This document shows, one piece after another, positions 8,587 through 14,778 of a DNA stretch of 21,412 nt. Source of the DNA: a virus; IMG/VR virus record IMGVR_UViG_3300028925_011376, positions 1 through 21,412 of that record. One strand, given 5' to 3'. Numbering within the stretch: position 1 is the stretch's first letter; every line of letters begins with the position of its first letter. The notes under the pieces are model-generated. The model saw only the letters and a list, made by a program, of their open reading frames with translations. It was not told the DNA's origin and did not search any database. Both the position numbers and the translations under genes were made by a program.

Positions 8587-8874
8587 ATGGCAATGCAAGT
8601 AGTAAGAATGATGGACGTTAATCAAGCAGGCGGTGCAGTAACTAATGCACATGCAAATGTTCTTGCGAACGGAAGACCGTTGGCAAAGAAAACATCTCCA
8701 GTAACACCTCATCCTCCTTGTAGTCCTCTGGATCCTATTCACTGTGTAGCAACTTCAGGTACTCCTGGAAGTACAAGAGTACTTGCTAACGGAATTGGAT
8801 TATTGAGAGTTGGAGATAGAGACACCTGTGGGCATAGTAGAGCAACAGGTAGTCCAAACGTATTTGTAGGATAA
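8587..8874 (+). CDS. PAAR-motif tail spike tip protein (T4 gp5.4-like)
   Basis: 95 residues. PAAR proteins form the sharp cone capping the central tail spike (gp5 in T4) and help pierce the outer membrane. Visible PAAR features are the Gly/Val repeats V-L-A-N-G-R-P-L-A and V-L-A-N-G-I-G-L-L-R-V-G-D, and a candidate metal site from H42, C45, H52 or C53, C81 and H83 (H-P-P-C, P-I-H-C, D-T-C-G-H), which normally binds a metal ion at the tip. The end G-S-P-N-V-F-V-G is typical of the fold. A late promoter lies immediately upstream and a large structural gene 4 nt downstream. Confidence 0.88.
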   Translation: MAMQVVRMMDVNQAGGAVTNAHANVLANGRPLAKKTSPVTPHPPCSPLDPIHCVATSGTPGSTRVLANGIGLLRVGDRDTCGHSRATGSPNVFVG

Positions 8875-8878
8875 AGAA

Positions 8879-10687
8879 ATGGCATGTATTAGTGCAGTAA
8901 TTACATCAGTAGGAATAAATGCTTTTGGCGGCATAGGAGATAATGTCGTTGGCCAAGGGTTAGGGAATACAGGACAGGATATCGCAAGTAAAGTAAGTAA
9001 CGTAGCCGGAGTAAAAGATTTTACTGCCACGTTGACTACTATTTCAGGAGTAGCAACTGGATCTGGAAGTGTAGCAGATCTTGTTACTGCTAGTTTAAAT
9101 CCTTTGGCAAAAGTTACTGCTGGAATATTACCAGACTTTGAAACTCTTGGTGCTACTGTAGCAGGAGGTGCTTTAACTGGTTCATTAGGAAGTGATTTTA
9201 AAAGTGGGTTAGATGGATTAGCAAATACATTTGGAGGTGCTTTAAGTAAACACACTGGAGATTTGTTCGGTGACAGTCCTATACAAATGATACAGGCTAT
9301 GGGAATGGCAGAAGGATTTGCAAGCATTAGTACGGCTGTGGCAGGGCCTTATAAAAATGCTCTTACACAAAATTTTGGAAAATCAATAAGCAGTATCACT
9401 GGTGCATTACCAATAGACGGAGACTTTGGCAACTTCTTAGGAGACGCTATTCCTAATATAAATGCAACAGTTAATAATGGATTAACAAACTTTATGTCTA
9501 ATGAAAGTATACCAAACTTTGCAGAAGATTTATCTAACCTAGGTAGTTCTTTTGATTTAGGAGATATCAGCAACTTTGGAAATCTTGGTCAAGTAGCAGG
9601 TAATTTATTAAAGAATGGTGCTGGGGATATATCAGGACTAACACAAGCATTTGAAGAAGTTAATTTTGATGCTTTTGGAGATGTTGTAAATTTAAGTAAT
9701 CCAGAGTTTAACGATATATTGGGTGATGCAATGTCAAGAATAACAAATCCAGAGATGATTGCCGACGCACAAAAAATGTTAGGTAGTAATATTCCAAACC
9801 TAACTAGTATGGCAGACTTTGGCGACTTATCTAAAGTGCTACCAACAAGTTTTAGTTCTATAATTCCAAATAACTTTGATGAGTTTAAAACAGAGTTGCA
9901 AAGTATCGACCTAGGATCAATGAGTACACCAAAACAGTTTGGTGACTTATTAAGTAACTTAAAGATGGTAGACTTGCCTAACATATCTGATGTGACAAGT
10001 GTACTAGACTCTGATGCGGCAGCACAAGTTGCGGCAAAGTTCTTAGGTGGAACTGGAACAAGTGGAGCAGTTACCGTAAGTGATATTATGGGGACAGTTG
10101 GGGGCATAGGCATCTTAAACGAAAGTATCGTTTATGAAACTGCAATGGAAAGTTTAGATACTAATGGTGCATTTACAACTACACGTGCTATCTTTAACGA
10201 ACTTGCATCAGGAATATCAGGAAACTTAACAACTGGTGATGGTGTATATGATACTGATACGATTAACGATCCCAGAGGCAGTAACCATGATGACTTAGAT
10301 TCTTTTGTTACTGCAAAAAAAGCACAATTAGAAACTGCATTCGCTGCTATTTCTAATGATAGTTCACTTAGTGGAACTATTGGGACCTTAACAACTGCTT
10401 ACGATTCAATGCAACGAAAGTTATTAACTGAAAAGAATCAATTTGACAAGATTGATATGCATTTAGATTTAAGAAATGATGATCCGCAGAATGCTTTTAA
10501 CTTTGTAAGTGATTTACAACAAAAAGCAACAGACGATAGATTTGATTTAATTAAAGGAATGATTAATTCTGCTGATGATAATAAATTTCGTGACTATATG
10601 GATGCGGCACTTACTGAAGCCAAGAACATACCTTTCTTACAAGACTTTGGCATTAATCCTCGTACTGCTCAAATAATCGAACTTTAA
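8879..10687 (+). CDS. Large probable baseplate/virion structural protein
   Basis: 602 residues, starting 4 nt after the PAAR stop, with AGGATAA overlapping that stop as ribosome site. The protein is rich in Gly, Asn, Asp, Ser and Leu and poor in Cys and Trp. Short loose repeats such as N-L-G, F-G-D-L and N-F-G recur between residues about 220 and 380. The N-terminal 200 residues have glycine-rich stretches resembling amphipathic helices. I do not recognise a catalytic motif. Co-transcription with PAAR from a late promoter and the composition point to a virion component, perhaps at the baseplate hub. Long open frames on its opposite strand are shadows caused by codon bias. Confidence 0.7.
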   Translation: MACISAVITSVGINAFGGIGDNVVGQGLGNTGQDIASKVSNVAGVKDFTATLTTISGVATGSGSVADLVTASLNPLAKVTAGILPDFETLGATVAGGALTGSLGSDFKSGLDGLANTFGGALSKHTGDLFGDSPIQMIQAMGMAEGFASISTAVAGPYKNALTQNFGKSISSITGALPIDGDFGNFLGDAIPNINATVNNGLTNFMSNESIPNFAEDLSNLGSSFDLGDISNFGNLGQVAGNLLKNGAGDISGLTQAFEEVNFDAFGDVVNLSNPEFNDILGDAMSRITNPEMIADAQKMLGSNIPNLTSMADFGDLSKVLPTSFSSIIPNNFDEFKTELQSIDLGSMSTPKQFGDLLSNLKMVDLPNISDVTSVLDSDAAAQVAAKFLGGTGTSGAVTVSDIMGTVGGIGILNESIVYETAMESLDTNGAFTTTRAIFNELASGISGNLTTGDGVYDTDTINDPRGSNHDDLDSFVTAKKAQLETAFAAISNDSSLSGTIGTLTTAYDSMQRKLLTEKNQFDKIDMHLDLRNDDPQNAFNFVSDLQQKATDDRFDLIKGMINSADDNKFRDYMDAALTEAKNIPFLQDFGINPRTAQIIEL

Positions 10688-10718
10688 TATTATTGTACTG
10701 TCTTTTTTATAGGCATGG

Positions 10719-10747
10719 TTGACTTAGAGTAATTACAATGTTACAAT
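10719..10747 (+). promoter_or_regulatory. Host sigma70-type (early) promoter
   Basis: TTGACT (10719-10724), 17-nt spacer, TACAAT (10742-10747). It lies in the 92-nt gap after the baseplate gene and 33 nt before ATG 10780, which has AAGGAG as ribosome site. This is one of a set of TTGACA-type promoters in the window. Confidence 0.65.
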
Positions 10748-10779
10748 TTATATATTAGTTAACAATTAAGGAGTGAGTT

Positions 10780-11016
10780 ATGACATTTGAATGGGGCAGA
10801 ATGTACAAAGTTGAAGATTATCTTGAAACAGAAGCATATACTAGTGCTTATGACTATATCTCAGACTTTTATAAGTTAGAAGGTCTTAACGACTTAACAC
10901 AAGAACAATACAATGAAATTGCATCTTGGAGAGAAAAGACAGTGATGGACGGATCAATAATGTGGAATGCATTAGGTGACGTACTTAGTAATTGGGAACA
11001 TCCAGATGATGTTTAA
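10780..11016 (+). CDS. Small hypothetical acidic protein
   Basis: 78 residues from ATG 10780 with a good ribosome site (AAGGAG, 7-nt spacing). Acidic, rich in Tyr, Trp, Glu and Asp (for example Y-D-Y-I-S-D-F-Y), with no membrane segment or recognisable motif. It follows a sigma70-type promoter, so it is probably expressed early. Its last codons overlap the start of the next small gene. No function can be assigned; small acidic early proteins of T4-like phages are often host-takeover factors, but nothing here shows that directly. Confidence 0.7.
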   Translation: MTFEWGRMYKVEDYLETEAYTSAYDYISDFYKLEGLNDLTQEQYNEIASWREKTVMDGSIMWNALGDVLSNWEHPDDV

Positions 11017-11158
11017 TGTTATATACATACCTAAGATAGAAGATGAAGTAGTTGTTGCTACTTTTAAGACTCAAGATGAAGCACAAGATCATATGGATCA
11101 TATTGCAGAAGTTAAACCAAATGTACTACCTCATCATTACATACAAGAAGTAGCATAA
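11006..11158 (+). CDS. Very small hypothetical protein
   Basis: 50 residues if started at ATG 11006 (a second ATG follows directly at 11009). An in-frame GTG at 10976 would add 10 residues but has no better ribosome site. It overlaps the preceding gene by 11 nt, so it is probably translated by coupling. It is acidic, with a beta-strand-like start (F-N-V-I-Y-I-P) and a His-rich end (H-H-Y-I-Q-E). Not recognised. It is followed by the tmRNA promoter region after about 75 nt. Confidence 0.5.
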   Translation: MMFNVIYIPKIEDEVVVATFKTQDEAQDHMDHIAEVKPNVLPHHYIQEVA

Positions 11159-11232
11159 CGTGTGGATAACGTTTACAATTATGTATATGGTTATGGTAAT
11201 GTTTTCAATTTATTGTATAACACAGATATAGA

Positions 11233-11261
11233 TTGACACTATCTATATAATAGTATATAAA
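11233..11261 (+). promoter_or_regulatory. Strong sigma70-type promoter for tmRNA
   Basis: TTGACA (11233-11238), exactly 17 nt, TATAAA (11256-11261). The predicted start is near 11268, just before the acceptor piece of the tmRNA. The 70 nt upstream (11159-11232) are AT-rich without a gene and could act as an UP-like element. Confidence 0.75.
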
Positions 11262-11424
11262 TAAACTGTAACGTTGAAGCAAGTTGAAAACTAGACTGGA
11301 CCCGGGGGCAGTACCCGGCAACTCCACCAAAATTTATGGGGTTGAAATAGGATCGACAGATAGACAATAGACAAGTGGAGTTACCCGGATGTAAGCACGG
11401 TTATCGCGAACGAAAACTATAATT

Positions 11425-11466
11425 GTAAATGACAATTATGCGCCAGAGATGGCAATGGCTGCCTAA
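11425..11466 (+). other. tmRNA proteolysis-tag reading frame
   Basis: GTA resume codon at 11425-11427, then AAT GAC AAT TAT GCG CCA and on to TAA at 11464-11466, giving VNDNYAPEMAMAA. The N-D-N-Y-A core and Ala-Ala end are like bacterial tags (E. coli ANDENYALAA). Starting with Val instead of Ala and ending Met-Ala-Ala instead of Leu-Ala-Ala are the differences. The resume codon is inferred from the upstream U-A and from the frame. Confidence 0.82.
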
Positions 11467-11495
11467 TTAGGTAACCGGGGTTGGCAACTGACCTA

Positions 11496-11518
11496 GCAAC
11501 AGAATAGTTGCACTTTTT
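11496..11518 (+). terminator. Hairpin and T-run at the 3' end of tmRNA
   Basis: GCAAC (11496-11500), loop AGAATA, GTTGC (11507-11511), then ACTTTTT. A 5-bp stem with five T residues, consistent with either an intrinsic terminator or a 3'-end processing hairpin of the coding piece. Confidence 0.5.
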
Positions 11519-11532
11519 ACTAGGGGTGTCTA

Positions 11533-11640
11533 ATGGATTGGTTAACAGATTATATAGAGCAGTTATTAAGTAGATTCATAAAACCTAAACCTGAAGTTAG
11601 ATACTTGTCTGGTAAAGGAAAACTAGGACCAAAAGGGTAG
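11533..11640 (+). CDS. 35-residue basic peptide downstream of tmRNA
   Basis: ATG 11533 to TAG 11640. AGGGG at 11522-11526 is a fair ribosome site. The peptide begins M-D-W-L-T-D-Y-I-E-Q-L-L (amphipathic helix) and ends in a Lys/Gly/Pro-rich tail (G-K-G-K-L-G-P-K-G). It lies directly after the tmRNA, so a read-through transcript could express it. Not recognised. Its short length keeps confidence modest. The following 57 nt (11641-11697) hold no clear signal apart from the AAAAAGGA ribosome site of the next gene. Confidence 0.45.
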   Translation: MDWLTDYIEQLLSRFIKPKPEVRYLSGKGKLGPKG

Positions 11641-11697
11641 TTACTTAATAAACTCATAAGGATCTAAGGTTAGTCCTATTAATAAAAAGGAATCATA

Positions 11698-11964
11698 ATG
11701 GCAAAAAGAGGATCAGGTGATAACTACAGCTCTAAAGGAGAACGTAGTAATACATCTAAGAAGTTACAAAAAGCAATACGTAGAGATTACATAGAGAATA
11801 GAGGCATGGAGAGAGCAATTAACCAAGTTAAGGCTTGGAGGCAAGGAAAGAATGTTATGTTAACAGTTGCAAATCCAAGTAAGGCAGAGACTAACAAACC
11901 GTTCTTAAGAAAGTCTGCTCGTGAAGTTTGGGGATCACCGTTTAACAAACCTTCGACAAAATAG
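11698..11964 (+). CDS. Small strongly basic protein, hypothetical
   Basis: 88 residues from ATG 11698 after AAAAAGGA. Very rich in Lys, Arg, Ser and Asn (for example K-K-L-Q-K-A-I-R-R-D-Y), with no hydrophobic segment. The composition suggests nucleic-acid or ribosome contact, but I see no family motif, so this is inference from charge alone. It lies between the tmRNA region and a thermonuclease-like gene that may have its own late promoter and ribosome-site hairpin. Confidence 0.65.
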   Translation: MAKRGSGDNYSSKGERSNTSKKLQKAIRRDYIENRGMERAINQVKAWRQGKNVMLTVANPSKAETNKPFLRKSAREVWGSPFNKPSTK

Positions 11965-11978
11965 TAGCAAGATTTTAG

Positions 11979-12005
11979 GTAAATACTCTTATAAAAGGAG
12001 TATTT
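11979..12005 (+). promoter_or_regulatory. Ribosome-site hairpin overlapping a late-promoter-like box
   Basis: AAATACTC (11981-11988) pairs perfectly with GAGTATTT (11998-12005), an 8-bp stem with a 9-nt loop. The ribosome site AAGGAG (11995-12000) is partly in the loop and partly in the stem, 8 nt before ATG 12009. GTAAATAC (11979-11986) resembles the late box; a transcript from it would start near 11991 and lack the left arm. This would block translation on read-through early mRNA and allow it on late mRNA, as known for T4 gene e. Confidence 0.5.
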
Positions 12006-12008
12006 GTA

Positions 12009-12452
12009 ATGTATGAATATCGAGCAACAATAGTAAAAGTAATCGACGGAGACACAGTTGATTGTGACATCGATCTAGGATTCGGTGTAATTTTAAAAGA
12101 CGAGAGAGTTAGGATTATGGGAATCGATACTCCTGAATCTCGCACTAGAGATTTAGTAGAGAAGAAGTTTGGGTTAGCCGCAAAGGCAAGACTTAAAGAA
12201 CTACTTGGCAAAACTTGCAATCTTAAAACACAAATAAACAAAAATGGCGAAGATATGAAAGGTAAGTTTGGACGTATCTTAGGAGACTTTGATGTTTATG
12301 ATGTAGTTACTGATAGTTGGAAACCAGCAACACAAATAATGATCTCAGAAGGTCATGCAGTTCTCTACCATGGTCAAGCAAAAGCAGATGTAGCAGAAGC
12401 ACATCTAGCGAACAGAGAAAAACTTATCTCTGAAGGCATTGTTATTCTTTAG
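12009..12452 (+). CDS. Thermonuclease (staphylococcal nuclease-like, SNase)
   Basis: 147 residues, one complete SNase domain with no signal peptide, so it acts in the cytoplasm. V-I-D-G-D-T (11-16) gives metal ligands D13/D15. R-V-R-I-M-G-I-D-T-P-E (33-43) gives the catalytic R35, ligand D40/T41 and general base E43. K-F-G-R (86-89) gives the second catalytic arginine R89. The spacing is almost identical to staphylococcal nuclease (R35, D40, E43, R87). Likely a Ca-dependent phosphodiesterase acting on DNA and RNA, perhaps for host DNA or mRNA breakdown. Start ATG 12009 has AAGGAG inside a hairpin. The next gene follows after 4 nt. Confidence 0.92.
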   Translation: MYEYRATIVKVIDGDTVDCDIDLGFGVILKDERVRIMGIDTPESRTRDLVEKKFGLAAKARLKELLGKTCNLKTQINKNGEDMKGKFGRILGDFDVYDVVTDSWKPATQIMISEGHAVLYHGQAKADVAEAHLANREKLISEGIVIL

Positions 12453-12456
12453 TACA

Positions 12457-12693
12457 ATGCTTGATTTACACGGTTATATTATTCACGATGCATGGAAAAG
12501 ATTCAATGACCATATGCAGGATTGTTATCTTAATAGACACAAGTATACAAGAATAATCACAGGACATGGTGCTATAGCAAATGAAATAACTGATTGGTGC
12601 AATGCTAATCATTATGTTCGTTCTTGCGAGAGACAATCCCCTAACACTGGTGTTTATAAGATATTAATTAAAAAACGGTTGACGCAGAACTAA
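12457..12693 (+). CDS. Stand-alone Smr-domain protein (putative endonuclease)
   Basis: 78 residues from ATG 12457. An in-frame TTG at 12439 overlapping the previous gene is less likely because the domain begins at once with L-D-L-H-G. That D-L-H motif (residues 3-5) and G-H-G (about 37-39, in R-I-I-T-G-H-G) are the two signature blocks of the Smr fold, with the usual A-W/helix between and V-R-S then G-V-Y-K-I-L-I strands at the end. Smr domains are nucleases: SmrB of E. coli cuts mRNA at collided ribosomes and so feeds tmRNA rescue. This copy lacks the N-terminal ribosome-binding extension of SmrB, so its target is uncertain. It lies about 0.94 kb downstream of the phage tmRNA and next to another nuclease. 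Confidence 0.82.
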   Translation: MLDLHGYIIHDAWKRFNDHMQDCYLNRHKYTRIITGHGAIANEITDWCNANHYVRSCERQSPNTGVYKILIKKRLTQN

Positions 12694-12709
12694 CCTGTGT
12701 TACTATAAA
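12679..12709 (+). promoter_or_regulatory. Sigma70-type promoter for the lysin gene
   Basis: TTGACG (12679-12684), 15 nt, TTACTATAAA (12700-12709). The whole element closely matches the one at 15421 (shared ACTAA, CCTGTGTTA and TATAAA strings), so the two are probably related copies. It starts inside the end of the Smr gene. Confidence 0.6.
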
Positions 12710-12738
12710 TGATAGTGTAATTAACACGGAGAGTTACT

Positions 12739-13527
12739 ATGTCAAGAGCAATGTTAATATTAATAATGGGTTTTATAGGCGGTGTAATTAGTTATTATTA
12801 CGCAGGTGATCCTAGGCAGATTACAGTAGTTGAACAAATTATTAAAAAAGTTCCAGTAATACAAGTAGTAGAAAAAGAAATAATTAAAAGGATTGAAGTT
12901 CCTAAGATTATAGTAAAAGAAGTAATTAAAGAAATTAAAGTACCAGTAATACAAGTAGTAGAAAAAGAAGTGATTAAAGAAATTAAAATACCTTCCAATA
13001 CTATTACTATTGTAAAAACTAGAACAATATATGTTCCTAACAAAGATGCTGTAAAAGTTGACAAAAAAGAATTAGAATGTATGTCGCTGAATATATACAG
13101 AGAAGCAAACAATCAAAGCACTGCTGGTATGGTTGCAGTAGCAAGAGTTGTTATGAATCGTGTGATGGATAGAAGATACCCAGGAGATCCGTGTGGAGTT
13201 ATATATGATGCTCCTATGAGAGAATCATGGAAGACCAAGCAAAATCCTAAACTTAAAGAAGAAGAAAGAACTTATTACCCTGCAAGAAATAGATGTCAAT
13301 TTAGTTGGTATTGTGATGGAAAGGCAGACGAAGTTATTAAAAAAGAGAATAACATTAAATGGAAGATTGCAGAAGATATTGCATATAATGTTCTAGCATA
13401 CGATAAATGGAATGGTATACTAGAAGGCGCAACTCACTATCATGCAGACTATGTAAAACCTAAATGGAGACATAGTCTTCAACTAATTACAAAAATAGAC
13501 AATCATATATTTTATAGAAGCCAGTAG
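12739..13527 (+). CDS. Membrane-anchored SleB-type cell wall hydrolase (endolysin)
   Basis: 262 residues; CGGAGAG precedes ATG 12739. Residues 4-21 form a hydrophobic N-terminal segment without an obvious cleavage site, so the enzyme is probably exported and held in the inner membrane as a signal anchor. Residues 38-85 are a repeated Val/Ile/Lys/Glu stalk. The catalytic SleB/Hydrolase_2 domain spans about 110-262: N-I-Y-R-E-A (118-123) with catalytic E122, V-A-V-A-R-V-V-M-N-R-V (132-142), C-Q-F-S-W (186-190), and the conserved end A-T-H-Y-H-A-D-Y-V-K-P-x-W (231-243) and N-H-I-F-Y-R. Four cysteines (114, 152, 186, 192) could form disulfides outside the membrane. It likely cleaves peptidoglycan for host lysis. 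Confidence 0.88.
   Translation: MSRAMLILIMGFIGGVISYYYAGDPRQITVVEQIIKKVPVIQVVEKEIIKRIEVPKIIVKEVIKEIKVPVIQVVEKEVIKEIKIPSNTITIVKTRTIYVPNKDAVKVDKKELECMSLNIYREANNQSTAGMVAVARVVMNRVMDRRYPGDPCGVIYDAPMRESWKTKQNPKLKEEERTYYPARNRCQFSWYCDGKADEVIKKENNIKWKIAEDIAYNVLAYDKWNGILEGATHYHADYVKPKWRHSLQLITKIDNHIFYRSQ
12850..12987 (+). repeat. In-frame repeats encoding the lysin stalk
   Basis: Three tandem units beginning Val-Pro: residues 38-53, 54-67 and 68-83, the first and third nearly identical (V-P-V-I-Q-V-V-E-K-E then I/V-I-K). The DNA repeat between units 1 and 3 has a 90-nt offset. The pattern predicts an extended charged beta or coil stalk between membrane and catalytic domain. Confidence 0.85.
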
Positions 13528-13528
13528 C

Positions 13529-14284
13529 ATGTTTAATACACAAGACTTAGATAAAGCAAGAGGACATTTCTCTGAACACAGATATGCAGTGATAGATAAT
13601 ATCCTCTTGCCATCATATATAAAAGAGTTATATAAAAGTGTAACAACTATAGACTATGGGTATTGGGCATGTAACGGCGAGACCCATCTAAAATTTAATC
13701 ATAATGAAGATAAAAACTTTAAAGAAATAAGAGACGAATATAGAGATAATGCAGTAGACAACTTTAGTTACTGGCATCGTGCATACTGGATACACGAAAA
13801 GAAACACAAACAGTTTCCTGACAGGTTTCCTAGAACCACAGAATTTACAAAAGTTGTTACTGAAGATTACGAGATAACAAGACCAGACACAACATTTTTA
13901 GAACTAGCAGAAACTGTTAGTGGATTTACTAATATGTATACTGACAACCCTAGTTATAGTTATTATTCATATGATAACTGGTTAGTTCCTCATCATGATC
14001 CTGCTAGATGGCTGGCATATATATTTTATTTTAATCCTGATTGGAAAGCACATTGGGGCGGACAGTTATGCATAATGAATCAAGACGAAGCAACTATTAA
14101 AACAAGTATAGAACCTTTTGGTAATAGATTAGTTTTAATGGATGTGAGTGCCACAAGTGGTACAAGAATAAACAAACATTTTATAAGTCCAGTAAGTTAT
14201 ATTGCACCTTATCCTCGATATAGTTTAGCAGGCTGGTTCTACCAAAAGGATAAGAATGGACCTAGTCCGGTTGACATACTCTAA
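13529..14284 (+). CDS. 2-oxoglutarate/Fe(II)-dependent oxygenase (prolyl-4-hydroxylase-like)
   Basis: 251 residues; ATG 13529 is 1 nt after the lysin stop. The double-stranded beta-helix core is visible: iron ligands in P-H-H-D (H155-x-D157), distal H217 in N-K-H-F-I-S-P-V, and R230 in R-Y-S-L-A-G-W-F-Y as the 2-oxoglutarate binder. The segment A-Y-I-F-Y-F-N-P-D-W, then W-G-G-Q-L, and P-F-G-N-R-L-V-L-M match the P4H/Tpa1-like group often carried by marine phages. Substrate unknown; protein or nucleic-acid hydroxylation are possible. Cytoplasmic, no signal. The end of the gene contains the -35 box of the next promoter. Confidence 0.87.
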   Translation: MFNTQDLDKARGHFSEHRYAVIDNILLPSYIKELYKSVTTIDYGYWACNGETHLKFNHNEDKNFKEIRDEYRDNAVDNFSYWHRAYWIHEKKHKQFPDRFPRTTEFTKVVTEDYEITRPDTTFLELAETVSGFTNMYTDNPSYSYYSYDNWLVPHHDPARWLAYIFYFNPDWKAHWGGQLCIMNQDEATIKTSIEPFGNRLVLMDVSATSGTRINKHFISPVSYIAPYPRYSLAGWFYQKDKNGPSPVDIL

Positions 14285-14300
14285 AGATATGTTAATATAA
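14271..14300 (+). promoter_or_regulatory. Sigma70-type promoter for the glycine-zipper gene
   Basis: TTGACA (14271-14276), 15 nt, TTAATATAA (14292-14300), then AGATAG. Same layout as the promoter at 15421 (TTGACA, 15 nt, TTAATATAA). ATG 14329 follows with AAGGAG as ribosome site. Confidence 0.65.
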
Positions 14301-14328
14301 AGATAGTAATAAAACAAAGGAGAATATT

Positions 14329-14778
14329 ATGAGAGCAACTACAATTTTTGGAACATTAGCAGTAACCATAACAACTTGGTTAGTATTAAGTATCTTTTCT
14401 GCGGCATTCGCAGATACAACTACTGAAGGTTATACAATAAGAGACCACTACAGGTCTGTTATTAACCAACAACCTTATACTGTGAATATATGTAGAGATG
14501 TACAAGTTAGCGGCAATAGAACTGGTGATATGTTATCAGGTGCAATTATCGGCGGAATTATTGGTAATAATATAACTAAGAACATACCAGATGGTGGAAC
14601 TGCTGGTGCTATAATCGGTGGACTTTTAGGTCGTCAAGGTAGCAACTCAACAGGTGGTACTAGAAGAGAATGTAATACAGAGACTCGTTACACTGAAAGT
14701 CAAGAAGAAGTGTACAGTCATTCAATTATAACATTCGTAACCAATGGTAAGAGATATAAAGTTAAATTTAAGAAGTAA
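14329..14778 (+). CDS. Exported glycine-zipper protein
   Basis: 149 residues. Residues 1-28 form a classical signal peptide (hydrophobic core 8-26, likely cut after A-F-A). There is no lipobox cysteine. The mature protein has a glycine zipper, G-A-I-I-G-G-I-I-G (71-79) and G-A-I-I-G-G-L-L-G (93-101), resembling the 17-kDa surface antigen / 2TM glycine-zipper families that insert in or span membranes. Two cysteines (55, 115) flank the zipper and could pair in the periplasm. Possible roles are envelope modification, superinfection exclusion or help in lysis; none is shown. It has its own host-type promoter, so it may act early. Its 3' end overlaps the convergent metallopeptidase gene by 11 nt. 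Confidence 0.8.
   Translation: MRATTIFGTLAVTITTWLVLSIFSAAFADTTTEGYTIRDHYRSVINQQPYTVNICRDVQVSGNRTGDMLSGAIIGGIIGNNITKNIPDGGTAGAIIGGLLGRQGSNSTGGTRRECNTETRYTESQEEVYSHSIITFVTNGKRYKVKFKK

Larger units (their letters stand above)
11268..11518 (+). ncRNA. ssrA: Two-piece (circularly permuted) tmRNA, alphaproteobacterial type
   Basis: The acceptor half comes first and the coding half second. Acceptor: T-stem CCGGG (11302-11306), loop GGCAGTA, CCCGG (11314-11318), then CAACTCC-A-CCA ending at 11329. Coding half: starts GGGGTTG at 11338 and continues GAAATAGGATCGACAG, resembling the tmRNA 5' end. GGGGTTG (11338-11344) and CAACTCC (11319-11325) form a perfect 7-bp acceptor stem with G-U as the third pair, the alanyl-tRNA synthetase identity element. 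Only 8 nt separate the halves. A tag frame encodes VNDNYAPEMAMAA and a stop at 11425-11466. The resume codon GTA is preceded by ATAATT, keeping the U-A at -5/-4. GTTACC (11380-11385) can pair with GGTAAC (11470-11475) around the tag. The acceptor 5' end is set from the promoter only, and the coding 3' end near 11511-11518 is inferred. It would rescue ribosomes stalled on cut mRNA and tag products for Clp proteases. Confidence 0.92.

Noticed and set aside
8800-10113. Long open frames on the minus strand opposite the 602-residue gene
   Set aside because: They follow from codon bias of the plus-strand gene, have low-complexity composition, no ribosome sites and no motifs.
11404-11430. Alternative tmRNA tag frame reading ANENYNCK from GCG at 11406
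   Set aside because: It starts with a tag-like ANENY but stops at once, lacks the Ala-Ala end, and the other frame gives a full NDNYAP...MAA tag with the U-A before its resume codon.
12850-12987. CRISPR-like or regulatory direct repeats
   Set aside because: The repeats are in frame, imperfect at the DNA level, have no spacers and encode a protein stalk.
12760-13112. Minus-strand Tyr/Phe/Asn- and Ile/Thr-rich frames opposite the lysin stalk
   Set aside because: Direct consequence of the repeated stalk codons; translations look like noise.
12850-13527. tRNA genes elsewhere in the window, looked for by T-loop and CCA patterns
   Set aside because: No GTTCRANYC-type T-arm with a matching acceptor stem was found apart from the tmRNA.
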